Source of the DNA: Wurfbainia villosa
Taxonomy: Eukaryota > Streptophyta > Magnoliopsida > Zingiberales > Zingiberaceae
NCBI GenBank assembly: GCA_025175895.1
Contig: CM045989.1
Span: forward strand, 19,151,928 to 19,215,927
Direction: 5' to 3'
Length of the DNA stretch: 64,000 nucleotides
Of the stretch, positions 1-11,917 are shown in pieces. Position 1 is the stretch's first letter. Every line of letters starts with the position of its first letter. The notes under the pieces were generated by a model that was given only the letters and a program-made list of their open reading frames with translations, searched no databases and was not told where the DNA came from. A program made the translations under genes and the position numbers.

Positions 1-1034
1 CTCTAAAGGTTCTAATGGTTACCTTAGGTAGAGTAGTTTTAGAGTTTATGGATCTAAAATAGCGCTTAGTCCTATTATCATGATATTGAGCACCAAGATG
101 ATAAATTCTTTTGCTAACATGCTTTTTATCATGATATATTGAAATTGCACTAAATAAAGATACCTTAGGGTTTGTCTTAGAAGCTCCCCCTACATTTGAG
201 CTCTCTTCATTCTCCCTGATTGGGTGCCTCCCCCTAGGAATTTAAGTGTTGTAGTGTCTCTTTTGGTTGCATCTGAAGCACACTATGTTCTCTTTTCCTT
301 TATGAATTGGGGCTCCGAAATCCTTGGACTTTTCTTTTCCCTTCGGCACCACTTGGGCATTCTTCTTGATTCTACTTGGACGCGTATTCTTGTAGTGCTC
401 TTTCTCCCTACACTCAAAGTATATGATATGACTATTATCTTTAAGAATTGAATTTGAGTTACCTTCTTTGGTGGTAGAGGAAATGTGATGAAATTCTTCA
501 TCATTTCTGGATGTGGATGCTCCTCTTGATCCGGTGTTAATGACCCATCCTCCCCCTCAATTCTATAAGTGGAGACTTCTATGACCTCTTCTACTTTGAA
601 TATCGAGCACCTCTCAACTTCCAAATCATCAAGGTCTTGAGATGATGATGAACATTTTTCTTCTTCCTTGGACTCATCATTATCTTGGCCCAGCAAGGGC
701 TCTTCATGGAGCTTAACCTATTTGCTCCATAGCTCGCTTGCATCCTTGTATTTACCTAACTTTCACAAAATATTGTTAGGTATCAAGTTAACTAGAATTT
801 TGGTTACCTTGTCGTTTGTGTCAGATCTCAAAATTAACTCCTCGGTCCATTTGCTCATTTTGATGAGTCTTCCTTTTTGTCCATTTGAGGTTTGAACCCT
901 TCTATTAGAGTGAACCATTCTTCAATGTCCATTTGAAAGAATGTCTCAATTCTCACCCTCCATTGGTTGAATCCTCTGAGTCCATAGGCTGGTGGAAACC
1001 TTGTATCGAGTCCAAATCCATCATTTAACTCCAT
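1..1034 (-). pseudogene. SIRE-like copia gag remnant (element I)
   Basis: Reading leftwards from an ATG at 1034, this matches the start of the gag in element H (28829-30518): a W-R-x-R-x-E-T-F-F block near residue 30, then an 'ELWSKL' block, then an acidic Ser/Glu-rich stretch. Gag packages element RNA into virus-like particles. Two CCHC-type knuckles follow in degraded form (about 280-450): the first has lost its leading Cys and the second its final Cys, and the frame shifts several times. The longest open piece is 283-696. The gene runs off the left window edge, so nothing can be said about its pol. It is clearly a dead copy. Confidence 0.75.
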
Positions 1035-1105
1035 TCTTCTTGAAACCCCCGCTAATCCTCTAGCCTCGCGCTCTCTCGGCGATCAGTCCGTAGAAGAGCG
1101 ATCTT

Positions 1106-1117
1106 GCTCTGATACCA
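1106..1117 (-). promoter_or_regulatory. Primer binding site of element I
   Basis: The plus strand reads GCTCTGATACCA, the reverse complement of TGGTATCAGAGC, the initiator-Met tRNA complement typical of plant copia elements. It lies two bases from the LTR edge at 1120 and shows that the element reads leftwards. Confidence 0.9.
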
Positions 1118-1119
1118 CT

Positions 1120-2799
1120 TGTTAAGACCTTGGCATGCTAGAGGGGGTGAATAGCTATCGAACTTGTTCATCTTTTGTGTTCGTCGATTACGTTTCTTGT
1201 GCTTGTCTACAAGTTGTTAATGCAATGGAAATACAACACAAATAAAGATAAACAACACAAGCACAACAAATATGATTTTATATGGTTCTCCCCGATTCCT
1301 ACTCCATAGCCTAGCTCCTAGTCGATAGTCCCACTATCACTTCCTCCTTCTCGAAAACCTTACAGAGGTGGAGAAACCTCTTACAACATCTAGAGCTTAC
1401 AATACAACAACTAAATACAAATATATAAGGGCAAATGAAGAAACAAGTGAAAACACTTTTACACGATTGCGATCTTGCTTGCTAGTTTGTTGGTTGCTTT
1501 GGAACTGCTTGGAAGGTCTGAAATGCAGCAATAAATCCCCTTCTAAGTCTCCAAGAATTGACACCTTCAACTCACCTCGAAATCCTCTTTTAAAGTGTGT
1601 TCATCAAGATGATTTCCGCCTAGCAGTCGATTGCCAAAAGCCTAGTTAACTGGTCAAAGGATCGTTACATGATATGATGCTTCAAAAGCATTATCCACAT
1701 TGGATTATGCTCTATTAGTTGACTGCCAAGCCATTAATCGACTAGTCAGTAAAGTTGATGTCCTTTTGTGCCCTACTACAGTGTCACTAGTTGACTTCCC
1801 TTATCTAGTCGAGTAGTCAGTCGAGTTTTGAACTCCACGGCTGCTCAAATAGTAACACCAGTCAACTAATCAACCCTATTAGTTGGTTGCTCAACTAGTT
1901 GAGTTGGTAATTGAGTCCCAAACTCAACACCTGCTTGAGCACTGTTACGAGTCGACTAACGCCTCAGTCTCAGCCTAGTTTCAAGCCAACTCCTACTTCA
2001 CCCGATATCCAATTGACCTCAACCTACTAGGACTTTTGTCTCTTGCTTAGCATCAGGTCAACCGTGACCTACTAGGACATCTCTTGCCAAGCTCGGTTTC
2101 CATGACCACTAAGGTCTTCCCTTGCCAATCTCCCAAGTCTGTCGGGTCTTCACTCACCAAGCATGGTCTCCCTAACCTACCAAGACTTCATTTACCAAGC
2201 ACGGTCTCCCTGACCTGCCGGGACTTCACTCGCCAAGCACGATCTCCTTGACCTGTCGGGACTTCACTCGCCAAGCACAGTCTCTCTTAACCTGTTTAGA
2301 CTTTTCTCTTCCCGTTCCAAGTGTTCGATCACCCCAGACTAACTTGGACTTTCCACTTGTAAACTCCCAATGGAATTTTCAACACCAAGTGTCTGGTCAT
2401 CCCTGACTGACTTAGATTTCTCCCTTGCTAATGTCTTGTTGGACTTCTGACCACAAAGTGTCTGGTCCTCCCTGACTAACTTGAATTTCTCCCTTGCCAA
2501 TGTCTTGCTGGACTTCCGACCACCAAGTGTCCGGTCCCCCTTGACCGACTTGGATTTCTCCACTCGTCAACTATCAGGTCAACCATGACCTACTTGACTT
2601 CACGCCCATCTCCATATGACTACGGATGTCTCATACCATCCTATAGTCATATTTTCACCCATACTTAAACCCCAACTCCAACTCAAGTCCCACTCGTGCT
2701 TAGTCAACCTTGATCTAAGGTTGATTGCCAAACATTGAAACTTAACTCGAGTCTCACTCAAGCTTGGTCAATCTTGACCTAAGGCCAATTGCACCAACA
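1120..2799 (-). repeat. 5' LTR of element I
   Basis: It starts TGTTAAGACC next to the PBS and ends CACCAACA, giving a TG...CA repeat of about 1680 bp. Shortly after the PBS-side edge it carries the block 'TAGAGGGGGTGAATAGC', shared by every SIRE-like LTR in the window. The U3 side holds decayed copies of a GTCGAC palindrome (about 1715-1990) and short tandem repeats. The partner LTR is outside the window. The outer end is inferred from similarity to the end of the element H LTR. Confidence 0.8.
2141..2580. repeat. Two minisatellites inside the LTR of element I
   Basis: From about 2141 to 2300 there are about four units of roughly 41 bp containing 'CACTCGCCAAGCAC' and 'CTCCCTGACCTG'. From about 2400 to 2580 there are two and a half units of roughly 69 bp containing 'TTCTCCCTTGCCAATGTCTT' and 'CCAAGTGTC'. 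Open frames here are a by-product of the periodicity, not genes. Confidence 0.75.
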
Positions 2800-2809
2800 C
2801 TATGTACCT

Positions 2810-2943
2810 ATTCAGATCTTCTTTTCTTAAAATTATTTTGTTTGGTAGAATTCTTTGTAATACCTTATTTAAGTCTTTCCAAAATCTAGTTTTATTGTCT
2901 TTATCATTTTTTGGAGAATGGTAAATATATATATGGAAGGGGC
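2810..2943 (-). pseudogene. RTE-like LINE endonuclease fragment
   Basis: A 45-codon open stretch on the minus strand includes 'RFWKDLNKVLQRI' followed by a decayed 'GGDLNGHI'-type end (here 'KEDLNRYI'). This pattern belongs to the apurinic endonuclease domain of RTE-type non-LTR elements. It lies downstream of the L1-type RT on the same strand, the wrong order for one LINE, so it is probably a separate relic. The call rests on one short match. Confidence 0.45.
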
Positions 2944-3497
2944 TAAAAATGTGTACAGAATCTAGAGGTCCGCATAAAGGTAGACATGAGTCTGTATCTT
3001 GAAGAATATTCTCTTGATACTAGGCTCAATGCCCTCAAAATATCTCTAATTACGAGCCTGCCAACTGAAAAATATCATACCATATATCACTAAGTCTTTG
3101 CACCTTCTGCAGATGCCCCTTTCCACCAAGCTCTCTCTGGAAGGCTCAAAAGAGGCGGGTCATGGAGTAGATCGAAGGTCAGATGTGGAGTCATTCTCAG
3201 ACCTCATCCCACAATCATTGGGTGATCGAACACCTAAAGAAGAGGAGGGAGTTGGTCTCATCTGCCCGGTGGCACAGTGAACACCCCTTCCGCGACTCAT
3301 AGGGCATGTGGACCGCTATTCGTAGTCGCCCATGTGCAGCTAACCAATAGGAAAAGTGATGTTTTGGCATGATTGTAGGCTACCACCCGATGCTGCCCAA
3401 TGCACCGCTTGGACCCGTGGCTGAAAGAAATCGTATGCAGTAGCTGGCCCGTGTTGCACTGTCCACATGGTTCCATCTGCCGCGTGGTACATTGTCT
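2944..3497. other. Unassigned stretch between LINE relics
   Basis: No gene, LTR edge or clear repeat is seen. GC content rises towards the minisatellite on the right. It may be LINE 3' sequence, but no motif shows it. Confidence 0.4.
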
Positions 3498-4040
3498 ACC
3501 TATACCATGGGCCTCCATTAGCCCCCTGTAGGGGGCTATCTATCTGCCTGGTGCTAGTTGCCCCATGGTTCGCTATCTGCCTTCACCACAGGCCTCTGTC
3601 AGCCCCCCCGAGAGAGGTTGTCTATTCGGCTAATGCCAAATGGCCCATTGTTTGTTGTCTTCCTACACCACAGGCCTCCGTCAGCCCCTTGTGGGGGGGC
3701 TATTTTCTACCTGCTGCCAGATGCCCTGCGGTGTGTTGTTTGCCTACACCACAAGCCTCCGTCAACTCCTCGCAGGGTGGGGGGGGTCTATCCCCTTGGT
3801 TCTACATGTCTTGTGGTGCACTGTCTGCCTACACTACGAGCCTCTGTCAACCCCCGTAGGGGGATGTCCGTTTGCCTGGTGTCAGATGCCCGTGGTGCAC
3901 TATCTTCCTACACTACGAGCCTCCGTTAGCCCCCCATTAGGGTTGTCTATCCACCTAGTGCCAGTAACCCCGTGGTGGATTGCTGCCTGCACCATGAGCC
4001 TCCGTCATCCCCTGGGGGGCTATATGTGTCATATCCAGAT
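3498..4040. repeat. 81-bp GC-rich minisatellite
   Basis: About seven tandem units of 79-85 bp. Each begins near 'CTACACCACAAGCCTCCGTC' (at about 3500, 3579, 3660, 3740, 3825, 3904 and 3986), followed by a C-rich then G-rich block and 'TGCCAGATGCCC'. Units differ by small indels. It sits directly downstream of the LINE reverse transcriptase on the element's strand, so it may be part of the LINE 3' end. Overlapping open frames in all three plus frames are repeat artefacts. Confidence 0.8.
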
Positions 4041-4080
4041 GATGCAACAAATCGGTCCATCAATGTTGCTCGGGCTGCAT

Positions 4081-5566
4081 CTGTATCACCCATCCACTAC
4101 ACAACAAGAACCCAGATTTGCACAGGCCTTTTGAACAAAGGGGAGGTCAATGTCTTGGCTTACCAATGTTAAATGTCTGCATGCCCGAGATAGTGGGGAT
4201 GTACCAACTACACCCATAGTGAGTCCACCTTGCGTTGGATGTTCCATAGTGTCCGGCAAAGCAAGGCAGAGTTCCACGAGCCCAAATCACGAAGACCATA
4301 GCCACCCTCTGCCTTGGGTAGGCATAGGGTGCTCCAAGAGATCATTTGATGCTTGGTGGACCATACAAAGGATCAACATATCTCATAGATCTTGTCCACC
4401 ACCCCTCCCGATATAGGAAGGATGGAGAGCCAATAGCACTCCACTCCTTGGAGCACTAACCGCACAAGCTCCAAGCAGCCCGCATATGAAAGAGTGCATT
4501 TGGGCCATCCCACGATCTTGTGCCTCACCACATCTAGTAATGGTATGTAGCTAGCAATCCAGAGCTTTTTCGTTGCCAAGGGAATCCCAAGGTACCGAAA
4601 GGGGAAGGTACCTTCTTGGTAGCTCGTAATATGGAGGAAATCCACCTTCGCTCAGTCGTCCACCCCAACCATATATATATTGGACTTCAAAGGGTTCACC
4701 TGAAGGCCAACCATGTCTCCAAAGTCCATCAAACATTGTGATATCTTCATGAATGTGGATGAGTCCACCTGAGCAAACATCAATAAGTCGTCGACATAAG
4801 CTAAGTGGGTGATTCCCACCTCCTTGCACATGGGATGATAGTGGAATCCGGGCTTTTGTGTTGCCACCTTCAAATGTCAAGGAAACACCTCTAAACATAG
4901 TCCAAAGGGTAAGGGGGATAAGGGGTACCTTGCTGTAATACATGCCACCCTCTAAAATGTCCATACATTGCACCATTGAGGCTAATGGAATAAGTGACGG
5001 TGGAGATGCAAGCATATATCCAATTGTGGAATTCTTAGGGAAAACCAAAACCAACAAAAGCCGCCATAAGAAAATTCCAATCCACCATATCAAACGTCTT
5101 CCGAAGGTCCACCTTGATCATGCACCGGGGGGATATCCACTTGCGTGCATACTTCCGGAGGAGCTCTTGGGCCAAATGTATGTTCTCCCCAATTGAGCGA
5201 CTCTTAACAAAGGTCGCTTGAGTCGGGTCCAATAAGTCATCCATCACATCCGCCATCCACTCTGCCATGATCTTTGAAATGATTTCGTAGAATATGGTGC
5301 AACATGAGATAGGTCAATAATCATTGACCGTCGGAGAGTGATCGGACATTGTAGACAATGCTATAAGCATGTGGTTCATTGTTTTAGTAGATGCCCCATT
5401 TGAAACAATTCCTACACAGTAGCAATAAGGCCTTGGCTCACTGTATCCCATGCCGAGGTGAAGAATTTGGAGTAGTATCCATCCGGCCCTGACTCTTTGT
5501 CTCCGCCAATGTCAAACAGGGCAGTCTGCACTGTTGATGCAGGGAGCATCACTCCATAGTTTTAAT
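4081..5566 (-). pseudogene. L1-type LINE reverse transcriptase, broken
   Basis: Read leftwards from about 5566, the conserved plant LINE RT blocks appear in order: a damaged 'APGPDG' region, 'DHSPTVNDFRPIS'-like text, 'QATFVKSRSIGENI' (about 5200), 'ISPRCMIKVDLRKTFD' (about 5110), the catalytic box as 'AYVDDLLMFA' (about 4790), 'FRYLGIPLA' (about 4590), then a decayed C-terminal zinc-finger region to about 4090. These enzymes copy LINE RNA at a nicked target. Several frameshifts split it (4373-4645, 4652-4873, 5035-5268). The endonuclease half and a poly(A) tail are not seen, so it is truncated at both ends. Confidence 0.85.
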
Positions 5567-5646
5567 GTATGAACCATATTATAGTTAGAAATTACTTGTA
5601 TTTTGATATGCATGTTAAGTGTGCAGGCTTAACAGGAAAGCCCTAG

Positions 5647-6709
5647 TGTTGGATCGTAAAGAGAGCACTAGAGGGGGTGAATAGCGCACGTAAATCTTTC
5701 ATTTCTTTTTCGTTCGATTCGATTAAAAAAATAGTAAGAGTAAATACACAGCGGAAATGTAAATGACAAAGCTTGGTTTTACTTAGTTCACAACCTACCG
5801 ATTGCTAATCCAAGGCCCTAGCGGTTCGTGACCACGTACGAAGGGCAATTCACTAAAACTTCTCCTCCTCGTTGGAGGTAGGAGATGACGATTATAAAAC
5901 TTCGAGAAATCTTGAGGTAGAGAGACAAACCCCCTCTCCTCGTTACGATAAAATCTCGATAAAAGAAATGAAATATAGTAATTAGAAGTAACTAAATATG
6001 AAACTGATACCGATGACTAAGAGGGTGAAGGTTGAGCTCGTGTCATCGACATTTCAGCAGCACTTTGTCGTCGTAGAGTAGCGATGTTGCAGAGGCATTT
6101 TAAGAGCTTATAATGATGACCTAAAGGGGTGAAACCCCCCTTATTTTATAGCCTTCCAACCCCCTAGACGCTGAGATCAAGTTCTATCCAAAAAGGTCAC
6201 CTCACCCTAAGATGAGGGGATGAAGTTTGACTCTCATCGAAGATGGAATTTGAATAGCAGTCGACTGATCAACCCTATCAATCGATTGATGCCACCAGTA
6301 GTCGACTGTTGTGAGGGTTTCCAGCTATAACAACAAGTTAGCTCAAAAATGAAAGCAATATAAGTGAATTTGACGGGCACTTAGAGTCTGATCTCAACCT
6401 AGACCTTCCATGGGAAGTCTTGGCCGGATCGTCGCCTAAGGACATCCCCGTACGAAGGACCCGACCTTGCATTCACTCACACACATGAGCTTACCGTAGG
6501 TCCTTGTGACTTTAAGCTTTTCTTCAGGTCTCCACCTAAGTTCTTGACTCCTCAAAGTTCTCGGTGTCGCGACCACCACGTTTCTCGGGTGTCATGACCT
6601 TGACAACAACATTCTACACACTTGGTTCAGCTCATGTTTACAATCCTCTTTTGCATCTTTGTCATAATCAAAACTTAGGTTCGATTATTTGTTTCCTACT
6701 GCACAAACA
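5647..6709 (-). repeat. 3' LTR of element E (SIRE-like copia)
   Basis: It begins TGTTGGATCG at 5647, ends CACAAACA at 6709, and is followed by the polypurine tract (plus-strand ATCTCCCCCTTTTT). Length is 1063 bp. It carries the shared 'CTAGAGGGGGTGAATAGC' block near its left end, a minus-strand TATAAAATAA at 6141-6150, and palindromes related to CAGTCGACTG at about 6260-6310, upstream of that TATA on the element strand. The PPT on its right shows that this is the 3' LTR of a minus-strand element. Confidence 0.9.
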
Positions 6710-7620
6710 ATCTCCCCCTTTTTGATCTATGGCAAACCGACACAAAGTTAAAAGGTAACACTTAAAGCATTAAGTAAATAAAATTAATATGAAGCATAAA
6801 TCAAATGAATGCATAACTTAATAAGTTAGTGTGAAAAACTTAATGAGTTAGCTTTAGTAGGAGTAAAAGTAAAACTCTTTTTCAAGTCCTCCCCCTTGAC
6901 CTTAGGTGAGTACTTAAAAAAGTTCATAGTTCTCCCCCTTAATGGTTGCTACTTAATAAGTAGTTAAGATATCAAATGTTAACTTTTAATCTCTTAACTT
7001 TGGCCTTTTCCTCCCCCTTTTACCATTAAAAAGGTTGACCATAAAAAGTTAAGTTAAGTAAACAAGCTTTACTTAACTTGGGTCGATGTTTTTAAGTTAT
7101 ATGCAAGTTATTAAGTTAGATGCAAGTTAAGTTATCAAAAATTAAAATAAATTTTTGATCCCTTAACTTTGCCCTTTTCTCCCCCTTTTGCCATAAGTCG
7201 AAAAAAGTGGAGAACACATTTTCTAAAAAAAAAAACTATAAGTCAAAGCATGTTCCAAATAAACTTTCAAAATAATCGTTTAAATATAAGCACATCTATT
7301 TGTATGTTCAACTCTATTTGACTTGGATTGATATAGAATGATCAATAAGTCCTGATTAGACTTGATTAATTTAGATAATTATACTCCATGGTTCATGTCG
7401 ATGCACTAGATCTATCTAGAACCAGGAATAAGGTCCTAACATCTCACACCCATCTATGTAGCTAAGTACACAAACACATTAGTCCTATGTGTTGTGAGAT
7501 GTTTTGGATTCTTAAATCTATAGGTGCATGCTTTCTAGGGTAAGTCCTAGGCTAGTTCCATTTGCATGAAAAATAAAAAATAGAATATACAAAAAAGTAT
7601 AAGTTTTTAAGTTCTACTCT
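6710..7620 (-). other. PPT and 3' noncoding region of element E
   Basis: The PPT (AAAAAGGGGGAGAT on the minus strand, 6710-6724) primes plus-strand DNA synthesis next to the 3' LTR. The rest is AT-rich spacer with further 'CTCCCCCTTTT' tracts (6880-7190), some possibly old PPT-like repeats. At 7434-7448 it carries the motif TCCTAACATCTCAC, also seen in the 3' regions of D and H. No coding sequence is seen. Confidence 0.75.
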
Positions 7621-9530
7621 ATTACGCACATACCTAATTTACGTCTAAGCAGACTAAATTCTGCTTTGGGTAACGGTTTGGTAAACAAGCCTGCTAGGTT
7701 CAATTTGGACTCCACGTATTCGAGTTGTATGGTCCCATTAGCTACATGTTTCCGAATAAAGTGGTGTTTGACCTCTATATGTTTAGTCCTAGAGTGGCAT
7801 ATAGGATTTTTGGTTAAATTAATTGAACTAATATTATCGATGTAAATTTTAGTGTTGTTAAAATTTAAGTTAAAGTCTTAGAGAGTGCGCTTCATCCAAA
7901 GAAGCTGAGCGACACACTCACCCATCGCGACGTATTCGGCTTCGGTGGTAGATAAGGCAACATAGTGTTGCTTTCTACTGCACCAACGAACTAAACTCGA
8001 GCCGAGAAGTTGACAACAACCACTCATGCTCTTTCTATTAAGTTTACTACTGGCATAGTATGAGTCAGAGTAGTCGATTAGTTCGAACTCGGTAGATCTA
8101 AGGTACCAAATCCCTACATTTAGTGTACCCTTTAGGTATCTAAGGATGTGTTTAACCAGTGTTAGGTGTGACTCCTTAGCACAAGTTTTAAATCTTGCGC
8201 ACATACTTACTGCGAATAATATATCGGATCGACTCACAGTTAAGTACAAGAGACTACTTATTGCACTCCCATAATATTTAAGGTCTATTGGTTTGCCTTC
8301 TAAGTCTTCTCATATATTAACATTTGTGGCCATCGGTGTATTTATTACCTTAGTATTTTGCATTCTAAATTGATTAATTAATTCCTTAGCGTATTTATGT
8401 TGGTGTAAGTAAATTCCCTATTTAGTTTGTTTAATTTGTAATCCTAGGAAAAAAAAAGTTAATTCTCCTACTAAGTTCATTTCAAAATCACTTTCCATTA
8501 GTGAAATGAACTCGTTTAGTAGGATGGAGTTGGTTGTTCCAAAAATTATGTCGTCTATGTAAATTTAGGCAGTAAAGATTTCTTTGCCTACGGATTTTAC
8601 GAAGAGGGTTGGGTCGACTAGGCCTTGGCTAAACCATTTAGACTTGAGATAAATAGAAAGTCTTTCGTACCAAGTTCAAGGAGCTTGTTTTAATCCATAT
8701 AAGGCTTTCTTAAGTTTAAAAACATGGTTAGGTTTGACTAAGTTTTCGAATACTGGGGGTTGGTTAACATAGACTTCTTCCTTGATAATTCCATTTAAGA
8801 ACATTGATTTCACATCCATTTGAAATAGTTTAAATCCTCGATATGCAGCGTAGGCTAATAACATTCTGATTGATTCTAGTCTAGCTATGGGGGCGTAGGT
8901 TTCGTCATAATCTAACCCCTCTACTTCACTAAATACTTTTACGACCAATCTCTTGCTTTATTTCTAACTACTTCACCTTTGTCATCCAGTTTGTTCCGGA
9001 ATACCCACCTTGTTCGAATAATTGATTTATCTTTAGGTGGTGGTACTAATTCCCAAACTTCATTCCTAGTGAATTGAGCTAGCTCTTCTTGCATAGCAAT
9101 AATCCAATCGGGATCAAGAAGAGCTTGTTCAATTGATTTGGGTTCGATTTTCGAGATTAAAGAGATTTGACTAAGGTTTATGTATGATGCTCTAGTTCGA
9201 ACCCCTAGGTTGGGATCACCTATCACTTGATCAATAGGATGATTCGATTGTAACCTAGACTGACTTGGGTTAGGATTTGCACTAGATTCGATTTCATGGT
9301 TAGATTCGGGTCTAGTATGAATTGGTTCACCAATTGGTTCTACTTTAGATTTTGTGGTTTTATCTCCTTCATCAAATACTACATTAACGATTTCTTCGAT
9401 TTTTAGGGTTTCATTATTGTAGACTCTATAGGCTCTACTGGTGGTTGAGTATCCTATGAATATTTTGGTATTTTCTTTTGAGGTGAATTTGCCAAAGTAA
9501 TCTTTAGTATTTAGGATATGTACCCTACAT
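7620..9530 (-). pseudogene. Element E pol: connection, RT and RNase H
   Basis: Reading leftwards from 9530: a connection region, then the copia RT from about 9150 with 'WVFRNKLDDKGEVVRNKA', 'DYDETYAPIARLESIRMLLA', 'FQMDVKSMFLNG', 'ALYGLKQAP' and the catalytic YIDD at 8550-8561. RNase H follows with 'DYSDSYYA' (about 8060) and 'STTEAEYVA' (about 7940), and pol ends near 7620 after a 'HIEVKHHFIR' block. Stops near 8675, 8568, 8420, 8310 and 7878 make it non-functional. Family function: reverse transcription and removal of template RNA. The integrase half continues at 14884 beyond the inserted element D. Confidence 0.9.
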
Positions 9531-9535
9531 CCAAA

Positions 9536-10764
9536 TGTAGAGAATCGATCGGCAGGCTAGAGGGGGGTGAATAGCCCTATGTCGTTGGATGGTGGAATTT
9601 GCTCGTCTACACAATTGTTAGCGCAAGCGGAATACTAATAAAGACAAGCAAATAAACAATAAAGAATACAAACAATGCTAACACCAAAATGTAACGTGGT
9701 TCACGGCTACGCCGCTAATCCACGATCTCGATTCATCCAAGGTGAATCACACCTTTGACAAATCCACTAGATCTCTCCTTTGCACAAAGCTAGGTGGAGG
9801 TAACCTTTTTTACACAAGGATCACTCTTCTACAATAGAATGAAGATTAGAACAAGTAGAAGAGTGGAAAAACCCTTAGAGCACTTTGGGAGATGTTATGA
9901 GTTAAAGCATTAGGCCCCCAAAGCCCCACACCCTTCCTCTTTATAGAGGAAGAGGGTTTCTTCCCGTTGACACAGGGAAGCGATCGGTGATATCCCTATC
10001 GGTCGGCCCGGTCTGCTAATCGATCTTAATAACGGTATTTGCTTTCCCGTTGGATTTCATCAGCAGTCGAATATCGATCGTGATATTGCCATCAGTCGAC
10101 TGATGCTCGATCAGTCGAGTGCTTGCGAGCTCGACTCCATTCTGTGCCTGAAACACTTGCTACCAGTCGACTGATGCCTTCATCAGTCGATTGGTGGTCT
10201 CGCAGTTGACTGCCAATCCATGGCAGTCGACTGTTGGCACTTGAATTGGACTCGAACACTAGTCGAGTCACCGTCGACTTATAGTAGTCGACTACCATAA
10301 CATGATAGTCAACTGATGTCGGGAAATCTCATCTGACACTTAGCCAAATGGCCAAGTTTCACCTAAGAGCGCTACCCCTCTCCCGGTTTACATTCGCTCA
10401 CTCTCATCCCTCGGAGTCCCTCGCCTTTGAAGTTATCTTCATCCGGCCATGTCCCTCGGATGCGCCAAACACTCGGCTCTGCAGCGCCATCCTTCACGTC
10501 TTGCCCTGAAGTCTACTTCCTCCAGCTTCACTCCAAGCTCCTCGTCCGGCGGTCCCTCGGATGCTCCAAGAGCACGGTTTCCGCAAAGCCATCCTTCACC
10601 GACTCAAGGACCGAGTCATGAGAGGTGAAACTCGCCAAGGCTCCATGTGCGAATTACTAAGCCCTGCAAGGCTCCAACGCACATATCAAATTATAATAAT
10701 AATCTAACTTAAACCCTTTGTCACACACATCAAAACCTTATCTTGGCAAGAGATTGCCCTAACA
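9536..10764 (-). repeat. 3' LTR of element D
   Basis: Starts TGTAGAGAATCG and ends GCCCTAACA, followed by the PPT. It has the shared 'CTAGAGGGGGGTGAATAGCCC' region, a minus-strand TATAAAG at 9939-9945, and several CAGTCGACTG palindromes at about 10105-10320, upstream of the TATA in the element's sense. It aligns along its length with 13665-14883, but the palindrome-rich part differs far more than the rest. Confidence 0.92.
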
Positions 10765-11917
10765 ATCTCCCCCTTTTTGATGTGTGGCAATCCGTTTAAG
10801 TTAGGTAAAACATTTGATAAACTATCAAGGAAAGAAAGCATGTGAATAATATGATTAGTAACTCTCCCCCTTAATACATGAAACTCCCCCTAAATATATT
10901 CCCTCTTACTTAAAATATATTCATTTCTCCCCCTTTGACACCATAAAAAATAATTAACAAAGTTTATATAGCATGACATTAAGTCTAGAGAGAAACAAAA
11001 ACCAAAACATGCCTTAAAATTGGATAAAAGAAATTACTGGGCATGTTATCAGACTACCAGTCGACTGGTTCAAACTACCAGTCGACTGGCACATGGATTA
11101 CAAAATTTTTGATTTTCCGAGGTGAATTTCAGAAATGCATAAATTTTTTTATAAAATTCAAAAAATCACAAAATTTGGGGAACACATTTCTTGTAAGTAT
11201 ATTTAGCAATGAAAAATATTTGTCCATAAAAAATCATTATATTTTCAAGTATTTACCAAAAATCCAAAAGCTTTAAAAACCCACTAGGTTTTTGATCATG
11301 TTAGTATCCATTTTAACACCTAGTCTTGCTTTGGATTGTTTCAAAACATGGATACATAGATTTTAAGGTAAGAAATTGTTTTGAAAACATATGAAATATC
11401 CAACCATGATCTTTGGGTAATATGTCTATGAATTAAACATAAGCCTTCCCCATGATTGGTCTATTATTGCTATTTTGATACCTTAAATGACCATCTAAAT
11501 GCCATAGGCACTAGTGGACATTTGTATCATCCTAACATCTCACTCATGCTAAGTTTTCAATCAAGGTAGCCTATGGTGAGTGTGAGATGCATCCTAATGG
11601 TATTTGTATATACTTAACCAATATTTTCATGCAATTCTATCAAGGTTAAGTATCATCCTAACATCCCACATGATCATAAAGATATATATGAATTAATTTC
11701 ACATTATGACCATGAAACAAATGTATTCATCTAATTGTGATCATGCATTAGGTATTACAATATGATAATAAAGCAAATATCACCTAAAGCATGATTTATC
11801 TATTTATAGGTGCATTATCATCACCTAACACTATTTCAAAAATGTTGTCCCGCCATCCTAAGTCAACCAACATATGATTTAGATAAATTCCATATGGTTG
11901 ACTATCCTAGGGTTTTC
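10765..11917 (-). other. PPT and 3' noncoding region of element D
   Basis: PPT next to the LTR, then AT-rich spacer with no ORF of note. Two CAGTCGACTG palindromes lie at about 11058-11090. TCCTAACATCTCAC occurs at 11530 and a one-base variant at about 11654. In an autonomous relative this interval between gag and PPT would hold about 4 kb of pol; here it is 1.15 kb. Confidence 0.8.

Noticed and set aside
3467..4134. Three overlapping plus-strand open frames of 120-164 codons
   Set aside because: They are translations of the 81-bp minisatellite in three frames. The repeated peptide has no known fold.
9990..10320. Regularly spaced palindromes considered as a CRISPR-like array
   Set aside because: Spacing is irregular, the repeats are 10 bp, they lie in plant LTRs, and no cas gene is present.
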